This document shows, piece by piece, positions 47,301 to 54,686 of a stretch of 64,000 bases of DNA (position 1 is its first letter; each line of letters begins with the position of its first letter). The notes beneath the pieces were generated by a model, which worked only from the letters and a program-made list of their open reading frames with translations, was not told where the DNA came from and made no database searches. Both the position numbers and the translations under genes were made by a program. This DNA is from G963556115 sp963667375 (GTDB lineage Bacteria; Planctomycetota; SZUA-567): positions 2,914,001 through 2,978,000 of the forward strand of contig OY763323.1 of assembly GCA_963667375.1 (NCBI GenBank). The letters run 5' to 3'.

Positions 47301-47732
47301 ACTTATTATGACCTTTGGATTTTTAAGATATGGATTTGTAAATAATAAGAATTTTTCTCGTTCTGGTGTTCTGGCAATATTAAGCATGATATCAAGTTTT
47401 TTATCCTTGATCATATTTATAAAATCACCCCAGGAATATCCGGAAACGTACTGAATTTTTACCCCAAGCTTCTCTGCCAGCAAATCCATATAGCTTATAG
47501 AGTAGCCAAGAGGCTTGCCGTTTTTATTAAAGTTAAATGGAATCCAGTCAGTTTCATTATGTACCCTAAGAACTGGATGCTCTTTTAACCATGCTGTTTC
47601 TTCAGGAGTCAGATTAATACCATGTTCTGTACGGTTCAGATTATTATCTGCTGACAAACTATCACTGATAATAAAAAAACTAAGCATAATAATCAAAGAA
47701 ATCAGGGGTTTTACACTCATACGAATAATCAT
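41316..47732 (-). CDS. Giant BvgS-like hybrid sensor kinase
   Basis: A 2138-residue membrane kinase. Signal peptide; two periplasmic solute-binding (SBP3) domains at about 35-275 and 285-525; membrane helix near 548-570 and another near 582-604; a dCache-like extracytoplasmic domain to about 915; a third helix near 925-947; PAS (985-1100), GAF (1120-1250), PAS (1275-1385); HisKA with His at about 1412 (NMSHEIRTPMN); ATP-binding domain; two receivers from about 1647 (LVVDDNPTSQE) and 1795 (LLVEDNELNQE); HPt with His near 2000 (YSHSLKGVAGN). BvgS has the double SBP, PAS, HK, REC, HPt order; dCache, GAF and second receiver are additions. The ATG overlaps the preceding gene's stop (ATGA). Confidence 0.92.
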   Translation of the reverse strand: MIIRMSVKPLISLIIMLSFFIISDSLSADNNLNRTEHGINLTPEETAWLKEHPVLRVHNETDWIPFNFNKNGKPLGYSISYMDLLAEKLGVKIQYVSGYSWGDFINMIKDKKLDIMLNIARTPEREKFLLFTNPYLKNPKVIISAKQNPISSLAQLKGKTVSIPRNFLYEEILREEYPAIKLLSVESTLEALQAVAAGNADATLAVEAVSRHLINENKLISLAVSGEAVLGDPDLQNLRLAVRNDWPVLKGILNKAIRSIGFNDVAELKERWLHFDTGREQIIKLTDEEKNWITAHPVIKVDNESNFAPFNFISDDTPAGFSVDYMNLIASRLGIEIDYISGPSWDEFLNMLEGEQLDVILNIVRTDSREKYILFTDTYFVSRSVIASRRVNAYKNINELNGKTVAIPEGFYYQEILREQFPRIRLLIVKDVAASLKAVSLGEADATLEKESVINYVIRDNMISNIVTSGEFEFDDSEHNNLRIGVRSDNFKLLALIKKSMASITKSEFDSLLYKWRLRSSFEKKISAEEKSINEASNFWHTILMIAGVMALLIIILYVIASLLKKILPALSRRINMMLLSMVVLGGFLTAIILGAVIGLNDIEKHCRRTADNLLNIITNTAYDSFRDWVDFESDYIQRLAAEPELQSLVQRLVTGARNDTPGSDKKVLIETRKFFESMDRRTANFGFSIITRSPNHTATSSNISLEQNNLFLNNNSEQIDRAFRGETIWVPPTMFAISTAGDLMRKSAVMAVVTPLYNNAGNIIAVLALYYDSEKSFSKIFQAGRILAGSEIYAFNDQGYILSGSYNQERLLECGLITDAKQPFSHIKAVVPRSVHRKIKYHPDNGESELTKAVAFAVKYGSGSSMTSYTDYCGRDVLGAWIWSNEYNIGIVTEVDELSGLNDYYYDRKIIISVVGITVITSLLLIGFAIWSNERSKSRLRTARDNWEKLAATSTAELRKREEKFRALFVQTIQLMAIMDIDGRILEVNNAGIQMVERSESELIGKKLADELEWGGSVEIKSQVHAAVSTAINGENSKLDMALPTRDGSLMYLDVSFTPVRDKYGNISFIVAMGHNITERRQMEDDLAMRADWAQGLQKAGQRISQCCSIDELLHTACNITVENLWLHNVWIGVPDTESGDIIPIAAAGDTEMLPEQSGIACFQDALTTATIVIVDDVYSAEHDPECIEFAEKSGFRSCAIFPIKVGKECHGIFVICSPESGQDSIVVQLAPLIETLVQQIGHIWQRCILDEEMREKQLEIQHQKDFLETTLNSLTHPFFVINTVDYSILMMNDTARKLSSQESEICYSLIRNQSQPCHDAAGNTCPVEAVKITKQPVVVEHCYTDEESGKRYYEIHGYPILDNNGNVIQMIEYSFDITDRKKMEYDLVVAKNKAEEATKAKSDFLANMSHEIRTPMNAIMGMAHLALGTELNSKQRNYIQKIDSSARSLLGIINDILDFSKIEAGKMTIEEIDFDLDQVLNDVTTMVGIKIESKGIELLVSFASDVPRALYGDPLRLGQILINLANNAAKFTHRGEIVIGVELLEAVAQEVTLKFSVRDTGIGMTTEQQHKLFQAFSQADASTTRKYGGTGLGLSICKHLCEMMHGTIWVESEEGAGSNFQFTVKLRKSKNALRKSLTPDPDLRNMKILVVDDNPTSQEIMEAMLVAMSFRVILAGSGEEAIAELLNNSGADPYQLLFIDWKMPGMNGIETAKAILTNTGIKLKPKMIMLTAYGREEIMMHADKSGFDGFLVKPTTQSVILDSIMSVFCNDNNDTELATNNISVATDDLSPLYGAQILLVEDNELNQEVATELLAAARISVDIANNGVEATVKVREKKYDAVLMDIQMPLMDGYTAANKIRNYDDEYYVKELPIIAMTANAMSGDKEKALAAGMNDHIAKPINPQQLFDTLKQYVAISNVESAVSAITYTPPPVVSDMVLPGHLPEINVEEGLMRVAGNKKLYEKLLLKFGAEYKNASQDISKMITENRLDEAQRYSHSLKGVAGNLGAVALQNSAATVELAFKDDRLDEISGLLDILQQKLSIAITGINNNISNEQEDDIIKSKGDYSELMEIIKELTPYVEAKKAKYCKELASKLHSKEWPSEVSEQVKEIVTLVNKYRFKEVLVIINSLSNIF

Positions 47733-48559
47733 AAGTTATCCTTATGTGAATTGCTTTCCCGCAAAGCTTCAGTGACTTTATCCAAAAGATTTTCACGTGT
47801 AACAGGCTTCAACAGATAGCCTTTTATGTTATTATACTTTACCTTGATAATTGCCTCAGGATCCTTTCGGGAACTTGATACCAGTAACGGAATTGACTTT
47901 CCCCAGCTCCTCTTTCTCAAAGTAGATAAAAATTCAAACCCATCCATATTAGGCATCATCAAATCAACTATAACCAGATGAAAGGGCTTTTGCTGAATCG
48001 CATGCTTTCTTAAAATCGCCAGCGCCATAAAACCATCTTCAGCCTCTTCAATAATGCAGCCTATTTCTTTTAAATAATTGATCAAAACAAAGCGTGATGT
48101 TACATCATCATCAACGATTAGAACCTTCTTATCAATATATCCGCCGATATCATCAGGTTTATCCGATTCAATAATATACATAAGACTTGCAACAAAAAAA
48201 TTGAGTGAAATCTTACTCTTCAGGCAGTAGCGCTCAGATCTGCTGTCCCCGGTTTTTCCCAAAACTTCATTTTCAGGGCGGTTCGTAAGAATCACCAACG
48301 GGATACCTTTAGCGAATTTTGCATAGGAATCAATTGTCATTTTACCGGTACTATCAGGCAATTCTATTTCAGAAACGATAATATGAGGTGGAATTTTTTT
48401 TAATATCATCTGTGCTTCAGCGATTGAATCGGCACACAAAACCTGAAAAGGTTTTTCCGTAAAGGTCTCTAATGACTTCCCTAATTTATCACGATAGGAT
48501 TTATCTGGATCAACAATCAACACAATATTCGGACAATATTCCCCCACAATAAACTCCAT
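47729..48559 (-). CDS. Double-receiver response protein, first receiver degenerate
   Basis: A 276-residue protein of two receiver domains with no output domain. The first (about 8-130) has DPDKSY at the acidic pocket but IIVSEIELPDSTG where the acceptor Asp should be, a Glu that may mimic phosphorylation. The second (about 145-270) is intact: LIVDDDVTSRF, acceptor in LVIVDLMMPNMDG, and conserved Lys in GYLLKPV. It heads the operon and probably exchanges phosphate with the kinases encoded next. A GTG four codons in (after GGAG) is an alternative start. Confidence 0.85.
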   Translation of the reverse strand: MEFIVGEYCPNIVLIVDPDKSYRDKLGKSLETFTEKPFQVLCADSIAEAQMILKKIPPHIIVSEIELPDSTGKMTIDSYAKFAKGIPLVILTNRPENEVLGKTGDSRSERYCLKSKISLNFFVASLMYIIESDKPDDIGGYIDKKVLIVDDDVTSRFVLINYLKEIGCIIEEAEDGFMALAILRKHAIQQKPFHLVIVDLMMPNMDGFEFLSTLRKRSWGKSIPLLVSSSRKDPEAIIKVKYNNIKGYLLKPVTRENLLDKVTEALRESNSHKDNL

Positions 48560-49053
48560 AATATCAGAGATTCACTTTTATATAAATTACTGTTTTTAGA
48601 TAGACTCGTTATAATAATTTTACTTTTTATAATTTTTTTTTGCAAGCAACATATGCTAAAATCAAAAAATTTTAAGCGCGAGTACCTTCTTGTTTAAAGT
48701 TTAAAATTTTGATTCTACCGTGATTCATGAAAATAAATTTCAGCAATCCTACTATTCTCAATATTCAAAATTGCCCAAAAGCCCCGAACTAAAATGAATT
48801 ACTGAGTTAAAAAAAATGAATCCGTAAGCAAAACACGCGCTTACGGATTCATAATAATCAACCACCTCTAAAAGAGAAAAGATCCCTTATACATTATTAA
48901 CGTAACACGATCAACTCTTCAGACGGCAATGCTCAACAGTAATGTCCTAATTTATGTAAATTACAGTCACAACAAACTACTTGGATTAGTTAAAACCCAG
49001 CAAAAATATATAATGCTAAATTAGTACCAGTTTAAACCAAAACTACAATATTC
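48560..49053. other. Intergenic region with terminator
   Basis: It holds the terminator at 48811-48850 and the promoter region of the kinase operon; no gene is visible. Confidence 0.5.
48811..48850 (-). terminator. Terminator of the MarR-YczE unit
   Basis: GAATCCGTAAGC (48818-48829) and GCTTACGGATTC (48839-48850) form a perfect 12-bp stem; on the minus strand a T run follows. Confidence 0.8.
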
Positions 49054-49710
49054 TTACTTCACAGTTTTGATGAGACTCTTTTTTACAACCCTAAATGGTT
49101 TCTGCCAGAGTCGAACCAAATACCCCACGGACAAAGCAGCAATAACCGTTCCTTCACGTATTCCGTATACTTTACCACTTCCATACAGCGAGATAGAAAA
49201 AGCAATCAGCACCAGCGATACATCAAAACAAACCTTCACCTTGCCAAAGTTTAAACCCCAGTTTGCAGCTATGGCTTTAACCAGTCCTTCCCCAGGAATA
49301 TAAGTTATATCAGCAGCCAATTCACAGGAAATCCCGGCAGCCATTATAATACAACCGAAAAAGATTTCACTAAGACGCATGATATAATTATGCGGAACAC
49401 AAAATTGTGACACCCACATTCCAAAATCAATAAAAAAACCTAGTACACAAACAGCTGCCAGCTGTGAAAATTGCAACCAACGAAAATTACGCCTTAAAAT
49501 AACTATCTGACCTAGAAGAAATATCACATTTACAATCACAGTCCAGACCCCAAAACTTAGTGGTGCGAAAAGAGTGAGCACATATGGCAAGCTTGAAATT
49601 GGACTTGTACCTATAGCAGGTCTGGTACTGAATGCTACCCCCAGACCACACATCGATAACCCCAATACCAGACAAAACAATCTACGCTTCCTACTGTATT
49701 TATATTTCAT
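49054..49710 (-). CDS. YczE/YitT-like integral membrane protein
   Basis: A 218-residue protein with five to six membrane helices. GLGVAFSTRPAIGTSPISSLPYVL near the N-terminus, a second PGEGLVKAIAANWGLNFGKVK motif and conserved Gly-rich turns match the YczE family of putative transporters. ATG at 49710 has GGAGG at good spacing. Directly downstream of a MarR regulator, suggesting an inducible export or uptake protein. Confidence 0.75.
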   Translation of the reverse strand: MKYKYSRKRRLFCLVLGLSMCGLGVAFSTRPAIGTSPISSLPYVLTLFAPLSFGVWTVIVNVIFLLGQIVILRRNFRWLQFSQLAAVCVLGFFIDFGMWVSQFCVPHNYIMRLSEIFFGCIIMAAGISCELAADITYIPGEGLVKAIAANWGLNFGKVKVCFDVSLVLIAFSISLYGSGKVYGIREGTVIAALSVGYLVRLWQKPFRVVKKSLIKTVK

Positions 49711-50137
49711 TTTTAACCTCCAATGCATTTAAATATATTATTTTAAGCGCTTTGGCAAGTATTGCTATTTCCTCAGCATTCAATCCTGCACACAATTTAT
49801 TTTCGATCTCATCAAAACAGGTAACCATTCTTTCACCTATTTTCTTCCCATGAGCTGTTAGTGAAACAATAATATTCTTTTTATTACCTCCATATTTTTC
49901 ACGTTTTATTAATCCAGAATCTTCCATTTTATTCAATATGACACTCAATGTTGGTGGCTCAAGCAAACAGGCTGCGGCAATCTGTTTCTGATATGCGGTT
50001 TGTTTTCTTATTAAATAGTCAATTACTTTTGGCTGCCCTGGCAGTAATTCCGGGTAATATTTTTTGATTTCAGAAAGGAAGGTCTTTTGGAACAGTGTAT
50101 GAGCTGCTAAAAGCTGAAAGTGCAAAGTATTATCCAT
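49700..50137 (-). CDS. MarR-family regulator
   Basis: A 145-residue winged-helix repressor. Helical dimer part, then AACLLEPPTLSVILNKMEDSGLIKREKYGGNKKNIIVSLT, the recognition helix and wing of the MarR family. ATG at 50137 has GGAG upstream and is preferred to a longer frame. Overlaps the membrane protein start by 11 bases, so they form one unit, likely repressed by this protein until a small ligand binds. Confidence 0.88.
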   Translation of the reverse strand: MDNTLHFQLLAAHTLFQKTFLSEIKKYYPELLPGQPKVIDYLIRKQTAYQKQIAAACLLEPPTLSVILNKMEDSGLIKREKYGGNKKNIIVSLTAHGKKIGERMVTCFDEIENKLCAGLNAEEIAILAKALKIIYLNALEVKNEI

Positions 50138-50264
50138 TGTATCTCCAAATATTGTTAGCATACTAATAATATTCCAAACTGTGTTAATGTCAATACTATC
50201 AATAATAATATTTCTAAACCTAGTTATGAGATACGACAACTAAAGACTACACAACCTAGTAATA

Positions 50265-50293
50265 ATAAAAAACCAGTGAAATCATCACTGGTT
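50265..50293 (-). terminator. Terminator of the 170-aa protein gene
   Basis: AACCAGTGA and TCACTGGTT form a 9-bp perfect stem with a short loop; the minus strand continues in TTTTTT. Confidence 0.8.
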
Positions 50294-50387
50294 AGAAATG
50301 CTTACATTATCGGCGACGCATATATTTCAAATGATACAACAATTAAAATTATATTCCCATGAAATTACCGCGTAATTACGCTTATAG

Positions 50388-50900
50388 CTACAGGACATAA
50401 ATCAACACTGAAGATATAATAACTCCTGCTAAAACTACAGAATAAGCCAGTGATTTAGCATCAAACGCGGGTTCACACCGACATTTTTGAATGGCATTCA
50501 ACTCATTTTTAATCTTATGACCTATAGCAGATTGAAGCTGTGCCACATTGCGGTTATATTTTGCCGCATACCATAATATCTGCAAATTATTCTTATTTTC
50601 AGCAATAAACACTTTAATTGACTTAGTAGTTTTCAATTTATTAACTTCATCCTTACATGATCGATGAAGATCACCAAAGGCCTTAATTTCATCGGATGTC
50701 AACTTATTTGTCTTATAAGCAGTTAGTATTATACCAAAAATTTGTAACGTCTTTACGGGGTCACAATACCTGTATTCAGAGAGGATAAAACTTTCAGACA
50801 TTACCTGCAGTTCCTGCTCACTGATATTAAAATCACTCAATGAACGCATCCAACTTCTACTAATATGCTTAATTATAAAATTCAGTTCATTTATCTTCAT
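50388..50900 (-). CDS. Tail-anchored hypothetical protein, 170 aa
   Basis: Helical cytosolic part and a single C-terminal membrane helix (AYSVVLAGVIISSVLIYVL). Two cysteines (KCRCEP) precede the helix. GGGGAGGG upstream of the start. Family not recognised. Confidence 0.65.
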   Translation of the reverse strand: MKINELNFIIKHISRSWMRSLSDFNISEQELQVMSESFILSEYRYCDPVKTLQIFGIILTAYKTNKLTSDEIKAFGDLHRSCKDEVNKLKTTKSIKVFIAENKNNLQILWYAAKYNRNVAQLQSAIGHKIKNELNAIQKCRCEPAFDAKSLAYSVVLAGVIISSVLIYVL

Positions 50901-50970
50901 CTTCCCTCCCCTCTTAAGTATAACCCAGCAATAATTAACTGTAACTATTCGTTATAATCAGGAAATACGA

Positions 50971-51300
50971 CTATTTGTATTGTCCGGAAATTAAGTCACC
51001 ACATTCAATTTTAACTGATAATTCTTGTTCACTATCCTTGGCTAACTCCTTTAGCATGACATTATCAAAAGACAAATCCGCAACCAGCTTCTTAAGACTA
51101 AAATTTTCTTTTCTCAATTCTCGTATTTTAATTGATTTCAGGGTAAGAATACTTCGATATTCTTTATTCCACCTGCATAAAGTTTGTGCTGCGATAAGTT
51201 TTTTACAGCATTTTTCAATATCAAAGCCTTCACCCTGCAATTTTTCTACCTCTTTTAGAATCTCAAGATTAATTTTGTTTGAATCATACCTACCCTTCAT
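50971..51300 (-). CDS. Orphan IS3 OrfA-like helix-turn-helix protein
   Basis: A 109-residue protein. N-terminal helix-turn-helix (KCCKKLIAAQTLCRWNKEY) then a leucine-rich coiled coil with RELRKENFSLKKLVADLSFD and NVMLKELAKD, which is the hallmark OrfA tail of IS407-type IS3 elements. No OrfB or inverted repeats are visible around it, and GGGGAA precedes its ATG, so it may be a remnant or a domesticated DNA-binding protein. Confidence 0.55.
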   Translation of the reverse strand: MKGRYDSNKINLEILKEVEKLQGEGFDIEKCCKKLIAAQTLCRWNKEYRSILTLKSIKIRELRKENFSLKKLVADLSFDNVMLKELAKDSEQELSVKIECGDLISGQYK

Positions 51301-52074
51301 AGTATTCCCCATTAGCTAAAAACGAATATAATTTCATCCCTAATACGTACGAAAAGAGGCAATATAACCAATTAACAAACCACGCGCTAGCAATCTGTAA
51401 CGGTATTGCCATTATCATCAAACAGCATTTTTTTATTAAGTACGAGTCAGATCATATTGATTAATCACTGAAATTAATTGCGGTTAAGTTCAAAATATCT
51501 AATATTGAACATATGAATATTATTGTTGTTTCATCTATTATCATATAAGAAATTTTCAAATAATTTCTTGCAAAATTCTGTTTATCTTTAATTTAAAAGT
51601 GCAATTAATATCCTTGAAAAATCAAATTATACAACCGTAACAAATCGACTTCCTCAAATGCCTGGTAATATAAATGGCAATAACTAGGATATGTTATACT
51701 CTTATTTATTATAAAATAGCACTTATTACTGTATATTATAATGACTATTACTACAATTTAGACAAATTACAGAATTTACCCGATTTTTGCTATCCGCTTA
51801 GTTAATAACAGATGATAGTTTAACCTCAATTTTCATAATAATTAGATAGGTAAATCAATATAAATAACTGATATCTTTTTTGTAATTAACTCAAATATTA
51901 TTTTATAGTTCCAACTTAATATTATAAAAATTTTACGGCATAAATATTTAGGGGAACAAATTAATGTTCCCCTAAAACAACACATCTGCAGAATATGCTT
52001 CCAAATCAATAAACTAACAATAGTAATTCACTATTGAGTCCGAATTAGTGTTATCCATATTATTAGATGTAAAG
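51301..52074. other. AT-rich gene-free stretch
   Basis: I find no coding frame with a ribosome binding site, no tRNA and no clear repeat. If OrfB of an IS once followed the orphan OrfA it has been lost. Confidence 0.5.
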
Positions 52075-52122
52075 TGGTCTAATCTGTCAAGACAAAATAA
52101 TAGGTTGTTTAAGGTGGAACTT

Positions 52123-52177
52123 ACTCTTGCAGTAATGGAGCGCAGGGCGTAGCCCGAAGCGGAATTACTGCAAGAGT
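52123..52177 (-). terminator. Long hairpin inside the IS, after orfB
   Basis: ACTCTTGCAGTAAT (52123-52136) pairs perfectly with ATTACTGCAAGAGT (52164-52177); the loop contains a second GGGC/GCCC hairpin. It lies just after the orfB stop and may block transcription crossing the element. Confidence 0.65.
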
Positions 52178-52185
52178 TCAAACTT

Positions 52186-53076
52186 CTACGCCACATCGTT
52201 ACTCGCACCTCTCTCGTTAAAATACACCTCTCTCGGCGTGCGCTTGCTCAAGCTGGAGTGCCTTCTCTCGTTATTGTAATATTCAAAATACTTCTCCAAT
52301 GCATCATACGCTGCAAAATAATTTTCATATTCAGTCAGGTAGACTTCTTCATATTTCAAGGTACGCCAGAGACGTTCAATCATGATATTATCAAACGCTC
52401 TGCCTTTGCCGGACATGCTTATCCAGATCCTGTTTTCTTTCAGCACTTCGGTAAAGCTCTTACTCGTATATTGAGTACCCTGATCTGTATTAAAAATCAG
52501 TGGATTCGACTCCTCAAGTGCATTCTTCAATGCATTCACACAGAAGCTGCTGTCCATCGCCATAGAAAGCTCCCACGAAATCACATAGCGGCTATGCCAA
52601 TCCATAACAGCTGTCAGGTATGCATTACCATAACGTAGTGGAATATAGGTTATATCACTCACCCAGACCTGATCAACCTTGTCGATATCCATATCACGCA
52701 ACAGATACGGATATACTTTATGCTCGATGTTTTTAGCGGTGAAATGCTTCTTTGGATATATCGCCTGTAAGCCCATCTCCCGCATCAAGCGCCTGACTTT
52801 ATGCCTCCCGATTTCAAAGCCAGCTCTTCTCAAATCATCAGTAATTGTGCGAGAACCTTTAAAAGGATGTTTGAGGAATAGATCATCAATCATCTTTTTA
52901 ATTTCAAAATCATGCTCATCCTCAGCATAAGATTTGTAATAATAGGCAGAGCGTGAGATCTCTAACAGCTCACATTGCCTTGAGACTGACAGCTTAGCTT
53001 TATTTGGCTCAATCATGCTACTCTTTTTCTTAACCGAGAAATTCGTCAGATTTTTTTTTAAGCCAGTCGTTCTCAA
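52186..53076 (-). CDS. IS3 transposase OrfB (DDE)
   Basis: DDE recombinase part of the transposase, about 280-296 residues. HTH_21 region KLSVSRQCELLEISRSAYYY, then the rve core with Asp (VWVSDITYIPL), Asp (IFNTDQGTQYTS) and Glu (MIERLWRTLK), and the terminal NNERRHSSLSKRTPREVYF. All catalytic residues are present. An internal ATG (MIEPNK) could start a separate OrfB; fusion with OrfA would need a frame change in the A9 run. Confidence 0.92.
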   Translation of the reverse strand: MRTTGLKKNLTNFSVKKKSSMIEPNKAKLSVSRQCELLEISRSAYYYKSYAEDEHDFEIKKMIDDLFLKHPFKGSRTITDDLRRAGFEIGRHKVRRLMREMGLQAIYPKKHFTAKNIEHKVYPYLLRDMDIDKVDQVWVSDITYIPLRYGNAYLTAVMDWHSRYVISWELSMAMDSSFCVNALKNALEESNPLIFNTDQGTQYTSKSFTEVLKENRIWISMSGKGRAFDNIMIERLWRTLKYEEVYLTEYENYFAAYDALEKYFEYYNNERRHSSLSKRTPREVYFNERGASNDVA

Positions 53077-53314
53077 TTTTCAAACGACCAATCTGCTCAT
53101 ATAGCTTTACTTTTTCATCTTCATCTTTGACAACTTTTTTCTTACGTTTATCAGAGAAGATCTCAGGCAGTCCTTCAAGCATAGATTTCTTCCATTGCCT
53201 GATCTGGTTCGGATGAACTTCAAATTTAGCGGATAACTCTGCGATAGATCGATCACCTTTAATCGCTTGCAGAGCGACTTTTGCTTTAAAATCAGCAGTA
53301 AAACTCTTTCTCAT
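53030..53314 (-). CDS. IS3 transposase OrfA
   Basis: A 94-residue DNA-binding subunit: helix-turn-helix (RSIAELSAKFEVHPNQIRQWKK) and leucine zipper (YEQIGRLKIENDWLKKKSDE) that pairs OrfA with the OrfAB fusion. It overlaps orfB by 47 bases around a run of nine A residues. Confidence 0.92.
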   Translation of the reverse strand: MRKSFTADFKAKVALQAIKGDRSIAELSAKFEVHPNQIRQWKKSMLEGLPEIFSDKRKKKVVKDEDEKVKLYEQIGRLKIENDWLKKKSDEFLG

Positions 53315-53385
53315 AGATAGTTCCTTTCGCTATAAATATTATTGGAAATATCCACCTTATTCAACTGTACAGTTTTATTAGACCA

Positions 53386-54036
53386 TTATAATGATTTGAA
53401 AGAATTAATCAATACTGTTTTTGATATATAGCTGGAATCTTGATTTTCAGTTTTATCAAGTTGATCTGACTCGTTACTCTCCCTTTCTTCTCTGCTCTCC
53501 TGCAGCTTTTCTACCAATGTTTCTCGTTCTTGTTTTACTTCCTGAGCTTTTCTTTCCGCATTTTCTTTTGCTATCTTTCCATCAGGATCATTGGTTGAGA
53601 CTGTTGTCATAGAAATATTGCCTTCAGTATCAATGCTATAATTCGCTTCAACAATCGTTCATAAACTATGTGATTTGACATATGAAGCACTATCTGATAT
53701 TGCACAAAGACTGCTCTCAAGATATTCTGCTTTTTCAGGATCATCAATGCATTTTCGTAAAAAACTCGCAGACACCGAAACACGTGTAGGAATGCCTTCT
53801 ACAGAAGCTACATTCCCCAAATAATTATAGTTCTCTTTAAGATATTTTGTGTAATCAGCAATATTAGTAAAACTGGCAGATCTGGTACTTTCGTTTCCAA
53901 AGTTCAATTGTATTGCCGGAGAAGAAGTGTTCAACTGTGATTTTTGAGACTGTGTAGTATTATAAGCATTTAAATAATTAGATGTTACAGCAATATTATC
54001 CATCATGATAAAACTATTATATTCGAAACAATACAA
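53386..54036 (-). pseudogene. Gene split by an in-frame TGA and ending at the IS
   Basis: Two open stretches (54036-53659 and about 53658-53386) are in the same frame, separated by a single TGA at 53659-53661; between them the frame stays open (TIVEANYSIDTEGNISMTTV). The joined product would be about 215 residues: Ser/Asn-rich N-terminus, middle domain with SFTNIADYTKYLKENYNYLG, and a charged coiled coil (ENAERKAQEVKQERETLVEK). The last stop is adjacent to the IS border, so the 3' end may also be altered. No family recognised. ATG at about 54003 is another possible start. Confidence 0.6.
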
Positions 54037-54286
54037 TGTATTTATTTAATACATTTAATACAAAATCATTATCGACAGTATTACTAATAACTTAATCAAT
54101 ATTATTGGCAAATGTGGTAAATGCTATCAGCGAAAATTATGCTATTTTGCCAATCCTTATATATACTAAGAAACGTCTTAAAATAGATATACCGGTGTAT
54201 TTCTGAGATTATTCTATTATTTTCTGAATTTGATATAGAAAAATATAATATTTAATTCCATTGCCCAAAAAATAAACATAATAAAG

Positions 54287-54325
54287 AAGCCTGTAACTCT
54301 TAATATATTAAGAATTACAGGCTTA
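54287..54325 (-). terminator. Terminator of tRNA-Arg
   Basis: AAGCCTGTAA (54287-54296) pairs with TTACAGGCTT (54316-54325), extended by an inner TCTTAATA/TATTAAGA stem; it lies eight bases after the tRNA CCA. Confidence 0.75.
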
Positions 54326-54332
54326 AATTTTT

Positions 54333-54408
54333 GGCACGCCCGACAGGATTCGAACCTGTGACCGCAGGATTAGAAATCCTGTGCTCTATCCAGCTGAGCT
54401 ACGAGCGC
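54333..54408 (-). tRNA. tRNA-Arg(TCT)
   Basis: Minus strand: acceptor GCGCTCG with CGGGCGT, D-arm GTAGCTCAGCTGGATAGAGC, anticodon arm CAGGATTTCTAATCCTG with anticodon TCT, T-arm ACAGGTTCGAATCCTGT and encoded CCA. All stems pair, with G-T wobbles in the acceptor. Complete, so this tRNA is not an occupied integration site. Confidence 0.96.
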
Positions 54409-54686
54409 ATGTTAATGATTACTAACAATTTAGATATTTATATATACTGATAATAACCAAAATTGCAAGTGGATTTGTAATTTTAAATACAATTTTCTAC
54501 CAGTATCAAGATCACATCATACTCTGATAATAACAATTCATACTTGTAGTATCAACGACAACCGAGCAAATCATATTGCAATAATCATTATCGAATTCAT
54601 TAATCAGTAATAAAAACATTGACGAAAATTTACATCAAAATTAAAATTATAATTAATTACTCATCACTGATAACTGACAGGACAAT

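Larger units (their letters stand above)
52075..53385 (-). mobile_element. IS3-family insertion sequence, 1311 bp
   Basis: Imperfect terminal inverted repeats: the left end starts TGGTCTAATCTGTC and the right end, read inward, TGGTCTAATAAAACTGTAC, both continuing to AAGGTGG. Between them are orfA and orfB on the minus strand. No target duplication is obvious at the ends. Confidence 0.85.

Noticed and set aside
46834..47454. 206-residue plus-strand frame opposite the giant kinase
   Set aside because: Antisense of a clear solute-binding domain; no independent evidence.
53659..53661. TGA recoded as an amino acid
   Set aside because: TGA serves as the normal stop in several intact genes here (for example the ATGA and TGATG overlaps), and no selenocysteine-type structure was evident; nonsense mutation is simpler.
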